Positions 19,201 through 31,359 are shown, counted from the stretch's first letter. The stretch is 64,000 nucleotides of DNA from Pagrus major (GCF_040436345.1 NC_133236.1:16075466-16139465), one strand, 5' to 3'. Numbers and translations are program-made. The notes: generated from the sequence alone by a model not told the origin.

Positions 19201-22200
19201 GAAAAACTAGACTTACCCAGTTTGAGACTGAGGCCGATTTTGGGCCGGTGTTCCTCCTGCGGCAGGGCCTCAGGCGGCGAGTTTTCATGGGGGATGATGA
19301 TGCCGCAGGGTGACTCGTCTCCCGGCGTGTTGGGTGACACGTTGCCACTGGCCGACGACACTGAGGGTGCTGCTGTGATGGGCCGCATCGTGGGCTTCAA
19401 GCACGGCTTCACGTCTGGGTTATCTTCGTCATTGTCAAAATCCTCTTCCTCACCCTCTTCCACCTCATCGTCTGAGTGGACGGGTCGTGAGCGGGCCTCC
19501 ACTCTCTCCTGGTCGTGTCGGCGGTCCCGGTGGTCTCGTGAACCCCTGTGGCGTTCCCGCTCCTCCTCGGGCTCCGGCTCTTGGATGATGGGAGGTTGTC
19601 TCAGACGCTCCTCCTCTTCCTCCTCCATCTGGACCAATAAGAGGCAGAAAGTAGAAGATGCAGAAGATTAACAACCAATCACAGTGTTTTACAAAAAAAG
19701 AAGGTCAACAGACAATGAAATCTGAACACCACAGATGTGCAGAAATGCAGAAAGACTCGGATGATAAAGTGACCTTCACAGAGACAACACAAAGCATGCT
19801 CACTCACTACAGATACACAGGCAGACACACACACATTATTATTGCAGACAAGCGTACCCTGCGTAGCTCTGCGTCTGGGTTTGGATGTCCCTCGTCTAGC
19901 AGCCTCTGTCTGATCTCCTCCAGCTCCTCCTTCTCTCTCTTCCTGTCACGCTCGTCCGCCTCCATCTCCTTCTCTCGGTCTCTGAGACGCTTCTGCAGTG
20001 CACTGCCCCTAGGGGTCACACCAAAAATAACAGCCTTTAGAACAATAGCCACAGCAGCAGTATTGCATCTGCTGCTACAGATCTGGGTCACAAACCATCT
20101 GCTGTGTCTTTATTTTTACCACGTTTTTACATGTTTAGGTGCCACACGGCATCCGTAGGTTTAGTCTTTATATGTTTATCTAGAATTCACAACATTTCTG
20201 ACACTGAGCTCAAGGGATGTCAAAAGCAGCACACATCTGTAAATTATGTATTTGGCCTAAGAAAAGAACACTGTGGCAGGTTTTTTTAATGTTTGTTACC
20301 TGTAGTACTTGGGGTCATCTCTGTCATCATCATAGTCTTCAAGGAATTCCTTCAGTCGTTTGCCTTCTTTCACCTGAAGACAAACAAGACCACGCTCAAG
20401 TCTCTTTAAGATAATCAATCTACGTATGTCTGCTTACAAATTTTAATGTCTGACTTATTAAATTGAATCACAAATACAAAAAAAAAAAAAAAAAAACACA
20501 CACAAACGGCTCCATCTTGGCAACACAAAAATATGCATTATGCACATTTTCTAAAGTTGTAACTTGTAACCAAGTTGTAAGAGCTCAAATAATTTCTGTA
20601 TTTCTGGAATTTTAAAGTTTAAGATGAGACTAGGTAATATTTGAAAAGGAGGACAATGTGTAAACCAAGTGTTAAAAGCCAAGTAGACCTCCACAAACAT
20701 CAGTGGCCTTTCAATGTGCTCTCACCATTTCCCGTCGCCGCTCATCTTCTCTCTCGGAGTCCTTGGCGTAATCACGTGCCTTCTTCCTCTCCCTGAGCTC
20801 CCAGTTTTTTAGTCGCTGTAGTCAAAACAGTATCAGTGTCAGTCACGATAATACACAGTCATGTTGCGTCACTCGCAGCTAAGTAAGATATTTATTTTGA
20901 TACAAGTGTACCTGTGATAAAGATCCAGAAATGTGAAGTTTAAATATTTCATTTTAATCTGGATTCCCAATCGTTTTTAACATAAACAATAAGGATTTAG
21001 GATCTATGAGCTGCGACTCTACCACTTGTGTGGCAGTCTCTAATGACATGACAAGCAGCATCGGCGATTCTCCCAGTACAGTACTTCTTTTTCTCTCCAC
21101 CCCAGCCTACTTGAGAGCATCCCAAGAAAAAACACAACACTTCAATGAAAACACAGCTAGCTTATCATTAGCACGTCCAGATACTTATTCTTAGTGCATG
21201 AAGACGATCAACTGAGTGGTACAGCAGGTAACTCCGACAGCGTCAGACATTTTAAAATAAGTTGGGTTTTTTTCAGTGATCCTTTATTGATCTGTTTGGA
21301 AAGAGGGTTTACTCTTGGGGGAATAACTGAACTGAACAGAACTGATACCATTACCAGAGATCCTTTAGTGATTTGTTTGGGAAGAGGGTTTACTCTGGAC
21401 AGATAAAGTTGAGCTGTTGCTGTAAAATACCCATATTTTTAAAAAAAAATTTATTTAACAGTTGTTAGAGCACAACGAATGATCTTATGATCTTAACACA
21501 TGCAAATGTGATAGTCTAACAATGGCACAGCCACAGCAAATCATATCAAATGACCTTAAAATCTAAGTCAAATCAAATCGTGGATGTGGAGAATAGTGAC
21601 ACCCCTACTGTAACATTAGACACTCGCTTACTCTACTAATAGCAGCAACACTTACACTTTACTTATGAATCATCATTTTGCACCAACAAAATTGCCTAAC
21701 AGCCATTTTCACTTCTATAAAATTGTGGGATTGTTAGCAGGAAGTAATGTACATGTTGTACTTTTAAAAAATCAATTCTGGAAAGTTTTGTGTGCACATT
21801 ATGATGGGCAAGTTTCACACTCAGAGTTCAAGCACTCACAATGGGTAAACACAATGCACTGATAACAAGTGATTTTAGACATAGCACAGCCTTCCCTACC
21901 TCCTGATAGGCTGCCTCCTTGTCTCTGAGTTTCCTCTCCAGCTTCCTGCGTTCATATGCCTCCTCTTCATCCTCTTGATCTCGTTTTTTTTCTCTGTCTC
22001 GGTCTCGACTCATCTCCCTGCAAAAACGAAGGTAAGATTAGCCTTGAATTCAAATTGGAACACATAAATAAGTGTTAACTTGATTGAAGGATTTCAATAA
22101 AGCAGGGTCTATATGTCCCCACAAGGTCGTGAGAAGACGTTCAATCAGCCATAATAAGTGAAAACACCTGTGTGGTTATGTTGGGGATTAAAGCAGCTGT

Positions 22201-25200
22201 TGAAAGCTTTTAGTGAACCATTTTAGTCCTCTATACACCACGGTTGTGGGTTCAATTTGTTATTATAACGAACAATGATCCTAACTCTCTGGCCTCAAAA
22301 TTATGAAAGTAGCGGCCAAAGCTTGCATTTTGCTGCAGATGCTGGAAACAAGTTGATGACATGTCTCCAGTTACATCCTAGTGCTAGGATTCACTTGGCA
22401 TTCATCGCACAATCTGACTTGCCTCAAAACTGGTGTTGTACAGTCTGACACAAGACTGCAGCCAAGATATTATTAGACCCCACCCGCGCAGTGTGGCATG
22501 TAATGAATCTGCAACATCGTCGTTAACGTATAGGACCCTTTAAACTAAATCAGGCTGGCTGATGACTGTGAGCTTATAGTTTTGGACTTATTTCCAGTTG
22601 ATATAATTCACTTAAAACTTAACATTTTCTGTTGATTGAAATCTGTGACATGAGGTTTTGTCTTCACCTGGATCGACTGCGCTCGGTGCTCCTGTCGCGG
22701 CTCCTGTCCCTCTCCCAGTCTCGCTCTCGCTCCCTGTCTCTGGTCCTGCGGTCACGGTCTTTGTCTCGGTCTCGCTCCCGTTCTCGCTCCCTTTCTCTCT
22801 CCCGTTCTCTCTCCCGTTCCTTCTCCCTCTCACGGTCCCGCCGCTCTCTTTCCCGCTCTCGCTCTTTTTCCCGCTCCCTCCGTTCCCGCTCAAACTCCAG
22901 CCGCTCCTTCTCCCTCTTGTCCTTCTCCTCTTCGAGTTTCTGCAGAGCAAAACACACATAGGTTTAACTGATGCCACATGAGATCCGGTGAGTCTTTGCA
23001 GTCAATTTGCTACTGTGCACAGATCAAGTGGTTTCCAGATTTTTAAAAAAGGGGTTTCATACAGGAACAAGCCCTACACTAATGAGTGCAAAGCTTGTAA
23101 GAGAAGCTGGAATTCTAACTGGGAAACCTGGAAGGATCAAAAGGCCCTCCCTTACAGAGAGACAGCTTCATCTTTGATCTAAAGCAAATCCTTGTACTTC
23201 AAACTTAAAGTATAAACTACACTTTAGCAAGAATGCAACTGGAAACCACTTTAATGGTCAATAAGATCTGTGGAACAAGTTCAACTTGAGGCATTCATTA
23301 CGAGAAAAAGGCGCTGCAAAAGACAATGCTTTTTCTCTCCTTAAGAGTCCTCCTCTCAGAACAAGGAAAACAAAAACAGAAAACAGGCGTCAGTCTTTTG
23401 GTGAACTAGTTGTTTGTGACTTACAGGTGTTGAACTATGGACTCAGCCCTTCGCTGCCCCTACAAGCCTTTTAAGTTAGGCCTGGGAGGAAAGCAGGTCA
23501 CACGGTATACAAGGGAAAAACGTTATGGGATTCTGTCTTGCTTAAGCATCATCATAATTATCATCATCAAAACAACAACCTTGAGTAGCATGGCATTCGG
23601 TATATTGCTAAATCAAGAAATGAACATAATGAACATCAGTTACATTTGTGCACAGATAAATGAAATTGTAGAAACAGTCTTACCCCTGCAGAAGTCTTCA
23701 GTAGCTCTTCACGACTCATTACAAAAGACACACATACACACGCACGCATCCCAATTCTGACTTTGTGGGCATTACACACGAGGCTTTTGGTGTGATATGA
23801 CAACATTTATAGTCAGAGCAAAATCTGACACAAAACGTGTGAGAACGCAATACAATAAAAAAAAAAAAGGTTGGAGCACTCGTTTCCATTACCTTTAAGA
23901 CACTTATGCTGTAACATAGGGTGATGTGCAGAAGTAAAATTAGCTACTTTCATATATGAATTCACAGCTGGTCTTCAGCAAGACACAGTGACTAAATTAA
24001 AGACCTTGGGTGTAACACAAGTCAACAGAAGGAAACTTATGACATGAGAAAGAGGACAGGAGATGTTAGCAATAATTTTAAAACTTAATTGGCTCAGGTT
24101 AAGTATCATTACTTATTACTTATGTGCCCTGATTCAAGGACAAATCATATCAGGACTAGTAGGGCTGGGCAATATGTCCTGAAAGGGTAACTCCACCATG
24201 TGTGTTTACAGGTCTTGAGGAGTACTACAGCCTATGTGGAAAAGAAGTAGTATAAAACATTTTGTGGCTCCAGAGGAAGCTGCATCTGTTCTAATAAATT
24301 GCCTCCTGTGATGTCACTCAGTGGCTAGGTTGCACTGTGGGTAACGTAGGCGCCATGCTTTGAAAAACAGTCCACTTAAAAACTAATGGTCAAAATTGAT
24401 ACAGCAGAACCAGAGATATCACCTTCCTTTACTCCAGCCATTCTTCTTCCTATTCAAAACATGGTGCCTACATTACCCACAATGCAATATGGCCACTGAG
24501 TGACATCACTGGAGGCAATTGATCAGATTACATGCAGCTTCCTCGGGAGCCACAAAAAGCTTGATACTACTTTTTTACATATGCGTTAGTACTCCCCAAG
24601 ACCTGTAAACACATTTTAATGTGTAAAATTGGTGGCGTTTCCCTTTAATAAATTAGTCTGATATTTTTAAGCTATATCATGATATACAAAATGTATCCCG
24701 ACATTTTGAAACACCAAAATGCAAGGACTGGGCGACCAAAGTCAAATATCACAATATTATTTGACCAAATTCCTCAATATTGATATAGCAAGGATATTCT
24801 AGGGGTCACAATTGGTACTTTCCCAAAATATTAACACAATGAGATTTTTCATAAATGTGGTAATGTGGATTTAATGACTAAGTGGGCACAGGTAAATATT
24901 AAAACAAGTAGAACTGTTAAGTTCAGAAAATTACATTACGTTTCTGTAATACAGCCTTTAAAACCAGGAAAAGACAACACTTCATTCAATTCAATATCTA
25001 AGACAATATATAGTCTCATATCACAATAATGATTTATATCATATATATATATATTGCCCAGCCCAAGACTGGTGTTCACTTTTGCACCCATTCTGGTGTC
25101 TTTTCACTTACCTCTGTAGAGTGTCTACCAGGGCTTGCTAAACAAATACTTAGGAGAACATTTCTGTTACTAATTTTGCTGTAAGAACAGTCTATCAGAC

Positions 25201-28031
25201 AGAGTAGAATTCATTCATTGTTGTCTGTTTTTGTTCTGTTTCAGCAGCATTGTTTTGATAATTTTAATTCTTAAAAGGCCGACAAATAAATCTGAAAAGG
25301 GGACAAAGAAATAGTACTGGTGTTTCACTACTTAATATTTTTTGTCTGATTTAATCTTTTGACCTGGTTGCAGGACAGGAAAATGTGGACTATGTACTTG
25401 AGTTTCATCCTGTGCAGCTTTTATTAGATGCATGAACTCACTGATTTATCTTGAAGAAAAGAAAGACAGAGAGAGTAAAGACACTGATGGAGAATCACAC
25501 AACAACACATACAGAGAACACGTACCTTGTCAGTCTTCAGATCAGCGTGCTGCTGTGGAGTGGGCGCCCCCCCACTAGCATTATAAAAAGCTACAGCCAA
25601 AGTCACTGCAGTGGTTATTGACAAGAGTCCTTGTGCTTCAACATGAACACCATTAAGACAAACCATAATTCAGAGAGGACTCGCACAGGTTCACCAACTT
25701 TGAAGCTTTCAGGGCACCACCACTAATATCAGAAAATGAAGACCAAAAGATTTGGAGGTACTTAAGTATGTACTGACTCTGAATAAAGAGCATCATAAGC
25801 CCTGACCAACACACACAGAAGTGCAGCATGGTTGCCCCTATGCAAGTCCTCAAGAGGGGGACGCCCAGTATATGTATAAAGTAAATAAAGGCTGATACTT
25901 ACATCCTATCCTCGTAACTTTTTCCAAAGCTCTGAGATTCATCTTGCTTTAGTCACCATATGATCACTATCATAATGGTGGGGTTTAATGAATAGATTAG
26001 CTTTTAGGTAACTTTACATCGTCTCCATGCATTTTTGTGTGATGAATGAAGAATGGATCTATAATGGTCACACCTAGATAGTTTTACTATGGTGGTCACA
26101 GGTGTCTAGTCAGGCCTGAGAAAAGGTGACAAAATACTAGGTGTCTGCCTACTTGTGTTGTTTGAACATTGAATATGAAACATTTCATATAATATTGAGC
26201 GAATTAAGATGTTTGGTGGTGTAAATTTTAAGGACTGCCAAATTGTAGTGCAGTATGCATGTTACTGAGATCAAGAAAAGCTTAGTAAATGTGTCAGCTA
26301 AATGTGCAAGCTCTAGAAGTGAACTATGTAAGCAGCTGCTGTCCAAAACCTGCAATTTTAACTACAAATTAAATGGAGTAACTTTACCTTGTGAGTGTCA
26401 CGAAATTTACTAATCTCTCTGGAAATCAGGTCTCTCTTGTCCTCCTCCATATCAATAGTGTTAATGTCGTCCTGAAGAAAATGAAATAGAAAGGAAAAGG
26501 TCACATTTGAAGTACCAAGAGAATAGGAGTAGAAGTCAGAGAGGAGTAAACAAAAGTTGGTATACCTCTTCCTTTTTCTCCTTTTTTCTCTTTCGTCGCT
26601 GGGAGTCTTCATCCTGTGAAGGCGCGTTGAGTTCGGCAGCATATTCCCGCATCAATCCATCGATAGCACCTTTAATAATTTGATCCTTCTTCTTTGTCTC
26701 CTCGTCTAGAACCTCTTCCTCATCATCTCCTCCTTCTTCAGCCTTCTTATTCTGTCAGTACAGAAAGAAATTCTTGTTTTAGTGCCGAGTTAATAGCCTA
26801 ATTCAGTCACTGCAATAAATAAGCCTTTAATTAAAGTTCTTGACAAATCTAAGATGTGGTGATTCAGAGAATTGAAATAAGGCTAGGTGCATGATCTTCT
26901 CCTGAGGCAACAAATACATGCACACTGATTAAACTAAAAACCAGTAATTCCCTAAAACAGAAATATACCCCATTTGCAGTCTTCTTCTTGGCCTTCCACT
27001 CGTCCAGTTGCGCTTTAGTCTTTGCATCCACCTTCACCAACAGATTTTTGTCACCAATCGGCAGGTCATGGAGCAGGCGCAGCGATCGCAGTGTGGACTC
27101 TGGCTCCTTGTACTCACAAAACCCAAAGGCTGCAACAGACAGACATGGAAACAGAAATAGGTCATATATGGTCATGTGTAGTTGGAGTGTAACTGATTAT
27201 CCAAGTTAGCCATGGATAAAGGAATTTCTTGACCTAATGATGCGTGATGTGTGTATTATGTATTACCTTGAAGCTTGCCAGAGGCTCCTTGGACTCTCTT
27301 CCAGCTCAGAACAATTCCACATTTCTATGGCACAAAGAAAAGAGGCGTTCGAAACTCGAGTAATTTTCTTAAAACTTTGAAAATTAGAGACTAAACATGA
27401 AGGTGGTAGATTTGACAGCTTGAAAAAAACGTATTGGAATACATAGGGAATACCCTTACCGCCAGCAGCTGTCTGATCAACATGTCTGAGGCTTTCTCTG
27501 ATATATTCCCCACAAACACTGTGGTGGTCGGGCCACTCTCGTCATTGTCTTTGGCTCGCAGAGCAGCGAGATCCTTCTTAGGGACTGGAGGTTTACTGAC
27601 CACTGCCATAGAAGGCATCATTACTGTAGGGGTGGAGGTCATGATGCCCACATGAACTGGGATCATTGGGGTTCCTGAAACAGCCAAAAGAAAATTTACA
27701 TCAACTTGAGACAAAGCAGTCTGGAAGTAAATACTTTGCTTGACAGTAGTTGGTTAACATTTGTGAAATATTATTTGAACTCTAAAACCTGAGCGTGCAA
27801 ACATGAAACCTTCCAGTAATAAGCCGCCATTTTACTAACATAAAGGCTGCTTGTCTCTGGTCTATAAAGAGCATGTTTAACACTGTGTTCACCGTTCAAG
27901 TAAATAAAGTGAAAGGCTGTCATGTATATTTCATTTGGGTCAGATTGTTGCTTACCTGAGGCAAAGCCAAACTGAGGAGGCATCCCAGGAGGCGGCAACA
28001 GTGGCCGGTTTAAATGAGGGGGGAAGGACAT
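16226..28031 (-). CDS. rbm25: RNA-binding protein 25 (RRM, ER-rich and PWI domain splicing regulator)
   Basis: Complete; 16 coding exons in transcript order: 28031-27956, 27674-27460, 27324-27267, 27129-26969, 26751-26566, 26471-26388, 22939-22668, 22017-21900, 20815-20726, 20373-20300, 20008-19858, 19628-19217, 18327-18032, 17803-17705, 17612-17565, 16318-16226; 2433 nt, 810 aa. Order of parts: Pro-rich start MSFPPHLNRP; RRM about residues 75-155 (TTTVFVGNI as RNP2, FGFCEY as RNP1); Lys/Glu-rich linker; Arg/Glu repeats (exon 22939-22668, residues 261-350) continuing as charged helices to about 480; acidic region; C-terminal PWI domain (PWINKKIIEYIGEEEPTLVD) ending AKKIGLVK. RBM25 is a nuclear-speckle factor that controls splice-site choice, for example in BCL2L1 pre-mRNA (established for human). 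It lacks about 20 residues found in human before DINTIDMEEDKRD. The gene is convergent with eif2s1 and divergent from hsp90ab1. Confidence 0.97.
16965..17150. repeat. Fragment of the 'CAACTAAT-CGATTA' repeat in an rbm25 intron
   Basis: AAGATATTCAGTTTACTATTAAATGACAAAG and ACATTTAAGATGCTG, then CAACTAATCAATGAAGTAACC and ending in TTTCAGCTCTA, match the layout of the better copies at 18756-19165 and 58767-59057. Confidence 0.5.
18756..19170. repeat. 'CAACTAAT-CGATTA' type interspersed element in an rbm25 intron
   Basis: GATTATTTTCATTATC, TTATTTTCTTGATG, AAATGGTGAAAAAATG, AAGATATTCAGTTTCC, AATATTCACATTCAAGAAGC then a T-rich run. The same order is seen at 58767-59057 and partly at 41018-41345. 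The right end stops about 50 bases before the splice donor of the exon 19628-19217. A second insert (about 18825-18960) seems to interrupt it. Confidence 0.6.
20816..22667 (-). other. rbm25 introns around the exon 22017-21900
   Basis: The intron 20816-21899 holds a roughly duplicated 50-base unit: AGTGATCCTTTATTGATCTG...GGAAAGAGGGTTTACTCT at 21275-21315 and AGATCCTTTAGTGATTTG...GGAAGAGGGTTTACTCT at 21357-21397. The intron 22018-22667 has no feature that I recognise. Confidence 0.4.
24159..25068. repeat. Inverted-end element in rbm25 intron 6, carrying a nested fold-back element
   Basis: Begins AGGGCTGGGCAATATG and ends ATATTGCCCAGCCC, clear terminal inverted repeats. The body contains ATCATGATATAC, GGGCGACCAAAGTCAAATATC and an (AT)n run at 25037-25055. 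About 24184-24648 is a separate insert described in its own entry. Confidence 0.75.
24184..24648. repeat. Nested long fold-back (MITE-like) element
   Basis: Left arm AAGGGTAACTCCACCA...ACAGGTCTTGAGGAGTACTA (24184-24230) and right arm TAGTACTCCCCAAGACCTGT...GGTGGCGTTTCCCTT (24587-24647) are inverted copies. Inner pairs also match (ATGTCACTCAGTGGC at about 24311 with CCACTGAGTGACATCAC at about 24492; GTGGGTAACGTAGGC with GCCTACATTACCCAC). Single-stranded, it would fold into one long hairpin of about 460 bases. Confidence 0.8.
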
Positions 28032-28800
28032 CCTGTGCGTAAACTGGACCAACCTGATGAAGAACAGTGACACTCATTAGCAGTATATTTATGCATGGCG
28101 TGCTAAAGTCATATTTTAATTTAATTATCCCACCGATGTACATTTGACATTATAAATCCAGGTCAAACACAATGTACATATCATCATCATCCTTTCGTTA
28201 AAAGGTAACCGAGGCAAACACTGACCTGTGTCGATAGTTTGGCAGACAACTCTGACATCGATTAATGACTTTTCCTATCCAACTGAAACGTTAACGCTAC
28301 CTGAAGTTAGCTTAGCTCATGAGATAAGTCAACGTCCGCTAAATAAATAGCAGTAACGTTCAGCCCCGCGAATAAAGTCATGTTACTTTGTTTTAACGCG
28401 GTACATTGTGTAATATTCAAATAACCCATCACAAATGTAAGTAACTAATAAACTGACAGCTTAGTTAGCCAAAGTTAGCATCAAGCACGCTACCGTACCC
28501 GGCACAAGTAAATTAGGCTAAGCTAGCATTGGCAAGAGGTGGTGCTACCTAACAAGAAAAACTCACTTTAGCGGGCTTAATACGAGCTCAGAATAACCGT
28601 GAAAATGTCCAAATGTGTACGTACCCCGAGTAAGGTGGCGTATAAAGTGACAAAAACCGCTACCAGAAAGTTATTAATTATAGAAATCTTTGTAGCGTTC
28701 TGAATGTTGGATTAGCACGTTGGCTAGCCACGGGCCTTCACAAACATTGACGCAAGCGCTTTACGTACCAGACGAGAAGCGCGCTTGTTTTGTTTGTCGG
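28032..28800 (-). promoter_or_regulatory. rbm25: rbm25 5' intron, non-coding first exon and promoter region
   Basis: The first coding exon has only one base before the ATG after its CAG acceptor (28033-28034), so a 5' UTR exon must lie upstream. Minus-strand donors that could end it are CTAAA|GTGAGT (exon end 28567) and CTCGGG|GTACGT (exon end 28625). 28700-28800 is CpG-rich (GACGCAAGCGC, GACGAGAAGCGCGC) and has no TATA box. The choice of donor is not resolved. Confidence 0.45.
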
Positions 28801-29364
28801 GATGTGGCCGCCGAACGGAGCTAGTAGTCATAATAGTAGGAGTAGTGGTCGTGTACTGCTTCTGACCATAAAACACAAATAATCTTAGTAGTATGAACAA
28901 ATAATAGCGTTAATACTACTGCAATTAATAGTAATTTCGTATAGTTAAATATAAAATTGACATATTTTGTGGATATTAACTTGATATTCACAAAACAGTT
29001 GCTTGTATGATAGTGTATAGTGTTGATAGACACCGGCACAAACACATGAATATTCAAAACACTATCAACAATTGTTCCCTTGTCAATTAAACAAAACTTT
29101 ATTCTGCTCCTGGTCATTTTCTCACAACTTGCACTACTAGCTGACCTTGTGAACCAGCAGAGGGCACTCATCCCTTGTGCAGCGCTAGTACTTTATTTGC
29201 ATTACTTTTTTTCCTGTGATTTTGTCTGTTTTATCGCTTTTATTCCTTTTACTTGTAATGACTCAAATGTACTTATTGTGCTTTTACATTTTGTGTTCTG
29301 CCTTCTTGTTTTAACTTCACCTCAGACTAGGCTTGACTGTGGAGTGTTTATTCTGTGACATTGT

Positions 29365-29460
29365 CTTCCTGAGTTTCCTGCTTTTGCTTGTTTGTCAAAG
29401 CGCTTTATAAACTCTGTTTTTAAAGGTGCTATATAAATAAAGTTTATTATTATATATTAG
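29365..29460 (+). repeat. Non-LTR retrotransposon 3' tail
   Basis: CAAAGCGCTTTATAAAC, AAAGGTGCTATATAAATAAAG and a short (TTA)n end. This is the usual 3' end of many fish L2/CR1-like LINEs and SINEs. The coding body is absent. Confidence 0.6.
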
Positions 29461-30699
29461 TAAGACATCAATAACAGGGTGTTTCATGCATGTAACCTCA
29501 ATTATCTGTTTGTTAACTGGGTCAGGACTGGCTTCCACACTGAAAACTTCCTCAGAAATATTCATATACTGTATTTTCAAACATCGAGCCACAGATTGGA
29601 TTGCACCATTTGTCTCTGCTCAGTTTTGCACTTCATAAGATTCTGACACAGTGAATGGTTATAAACTTTACATGCACTCCAGATGTGCTTCCTCAGATGT
29701 GCATCACACCTCTACTGTCATTCTTTTATCCCACTTTGCATTCACAATTTTTTTACATTCTCTTAAAATAGCATTCGTGCTTTATATAATGGTGGTCAAT
29801 AATTCTTGTAAGGACGTGAGCTTTCCAGATCACCATGATTTGTCTCCCTGGAGACAAAACTGTGGTGCCACAACTAATTAAATATGCTATTAGGATATTA
29901 AAGACTGGCTTCATTACCTGTGTCCGGATGATTCTCAGGTGTTGGAAGGAGCGTCAGACTCCTACACTGAATATGTGGAGTGTTCGAATGATGGAAAGTG
30001 TAGCATATGAAAAGATGCTGGAAGACTGAAATGTAATACTGGTTAATGAACAATGGGACAACTTTAGTAGATATATGACTGGAGGGAACAATCTGACCTT
30101 ATAAAGAAACTGACGGTCTGTTGTAGTACATTTGTAATTGCCGTGTGCTGGATCACTGTCTTTTGGTTTAATTTCTGTGTTGATTGTGTGTGTTTTTTTG
30201 TTTCATTATTTGGCACCTGTTCTATTTTCCTAAATTATGTTATATTCATTTTTGTTTGTGTGTTTGTTCGTTTTTGTGATTCCTTTCTCTGTAATGGAGG
30301 GGGGTCAGCTGTATAAGCCTGATGGCTTCTTGACCTCTCCTGACATCTGGTATTTTTTAATCATCTGATCTGATCTAGTGTTTTGCAAATAAGTACTTGG
30401 AAGAAAAAAAAAGGACATTGCGAACATTACAACTAAGGCACGTTTCACCAACGACCATACCAATATGTGCTAATTAAGAGATATGAGAAAGTCTTCCAAA
30501 ATTAAAAAAGAAGAACAAAGAGTGTGTTTACCCTGCAGCACATCTTTCAAGCTCAGAACAGGTGTTTTCACTGAAGAACAGGTAAAGCACCCCGAGCAGC
30601 AGCTCATCGTGCCGCGCTGTTGTCAGGGTGCACAATGTTCTGTTGCTACTCGCTCTCCCTGACAGCAGCTGTGCCGCGAGGGCTGCATCTGACACGCCG

Positions 30700-30707
30700 T
30701 GACGTCA
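30700..30707. promoter_or_regulatory. Perfect CRE palindrome
   Basis: TGACGTCA in a GC-rich patch between the rbm25 and hsp90ab1 promoters, about 0.7 kb from the presumed hsp90ab1 start site. CREB/ATF use is inferred. Confidence 0.4.
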
Positions 30708-31359
30708 CTTTAGGCGGGTTTTTCATGGAAAGTGCTAGAAGAAACGGAGCACACCCCCACTGGTTTCAAATATCCCTCCGTCCGATCAAAAAGACCCTCA
30801 CCCTTTTCTACAAAATAAACGACTCATCTGTGATTTTTTTGATTGAATATATTTCTTAGGTTGATGCAGATATTTCTACCTTGATAGTATGCGGCGGCAG
30901 CTAGCTTGTTTCTCCGAGTGTCCTCCTCTATGTGTATCTGTGCTATCCTATTGGGATAAACTGCCACACGATGGCATCAATGGTTAGTATATAGTTATAA
31001 TGCAGCATTTCTTGAGGTACAAGATTACCTTTAATACCAGGTGCTTTTAGGGGCACTGGGCTTTGTCTTGTAAAGTATACATGAAACATATTTAGACTTG
31101 TTTTTATCATTTACATTGATATATTTTGCATTATTTAATTAATTGCTATTCAGAAGTCACTCAAGCTTATACAATTTCCTGACTGCATCGATAATCACGT
31201 ATATTCACGTCATACTGAGATGTTTTTGATTTAATATAATTCGTTATAAAAAGTCGCTGTCTTGAATAAAATCGCTGTTTTACTGACTGTCTCCTGCCCA
31301 CAGACCAGTCATAGCACTAGATGGTGCACCGCGGATGGATACGGCCGCACACTGAAACG

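Larger units (their letters stand above)
28801..31350. other. rbm25-hsp90ab1 intergenic region
   Basis: No gene seen. 29365-29460 ends CTATATAAATAAAG followed by TTATTATTATA, which looks like the 3' tail of a non-LTR retrotransposon. 30045-30370 is T/G-rich with no recognised family. 30600-30760 is locally CpG-rich and holds a CRE (listed separately). Confidence 0.5.

Noticed and set aside
19222-19671. 149-codon plus-strand open frame
   Set aside because: Antisense of the rbm25 exon 19628-19217; the Ser/Gly/Arg bias comes from reverse reading of the acidic region.
30720-30745. TTTCATGGAAAGTGCTAGAAG as a heat-shock element
   Set aside because: The TTC-GAA spacing is three bases, not two, so it does not fit the HSE consensus.
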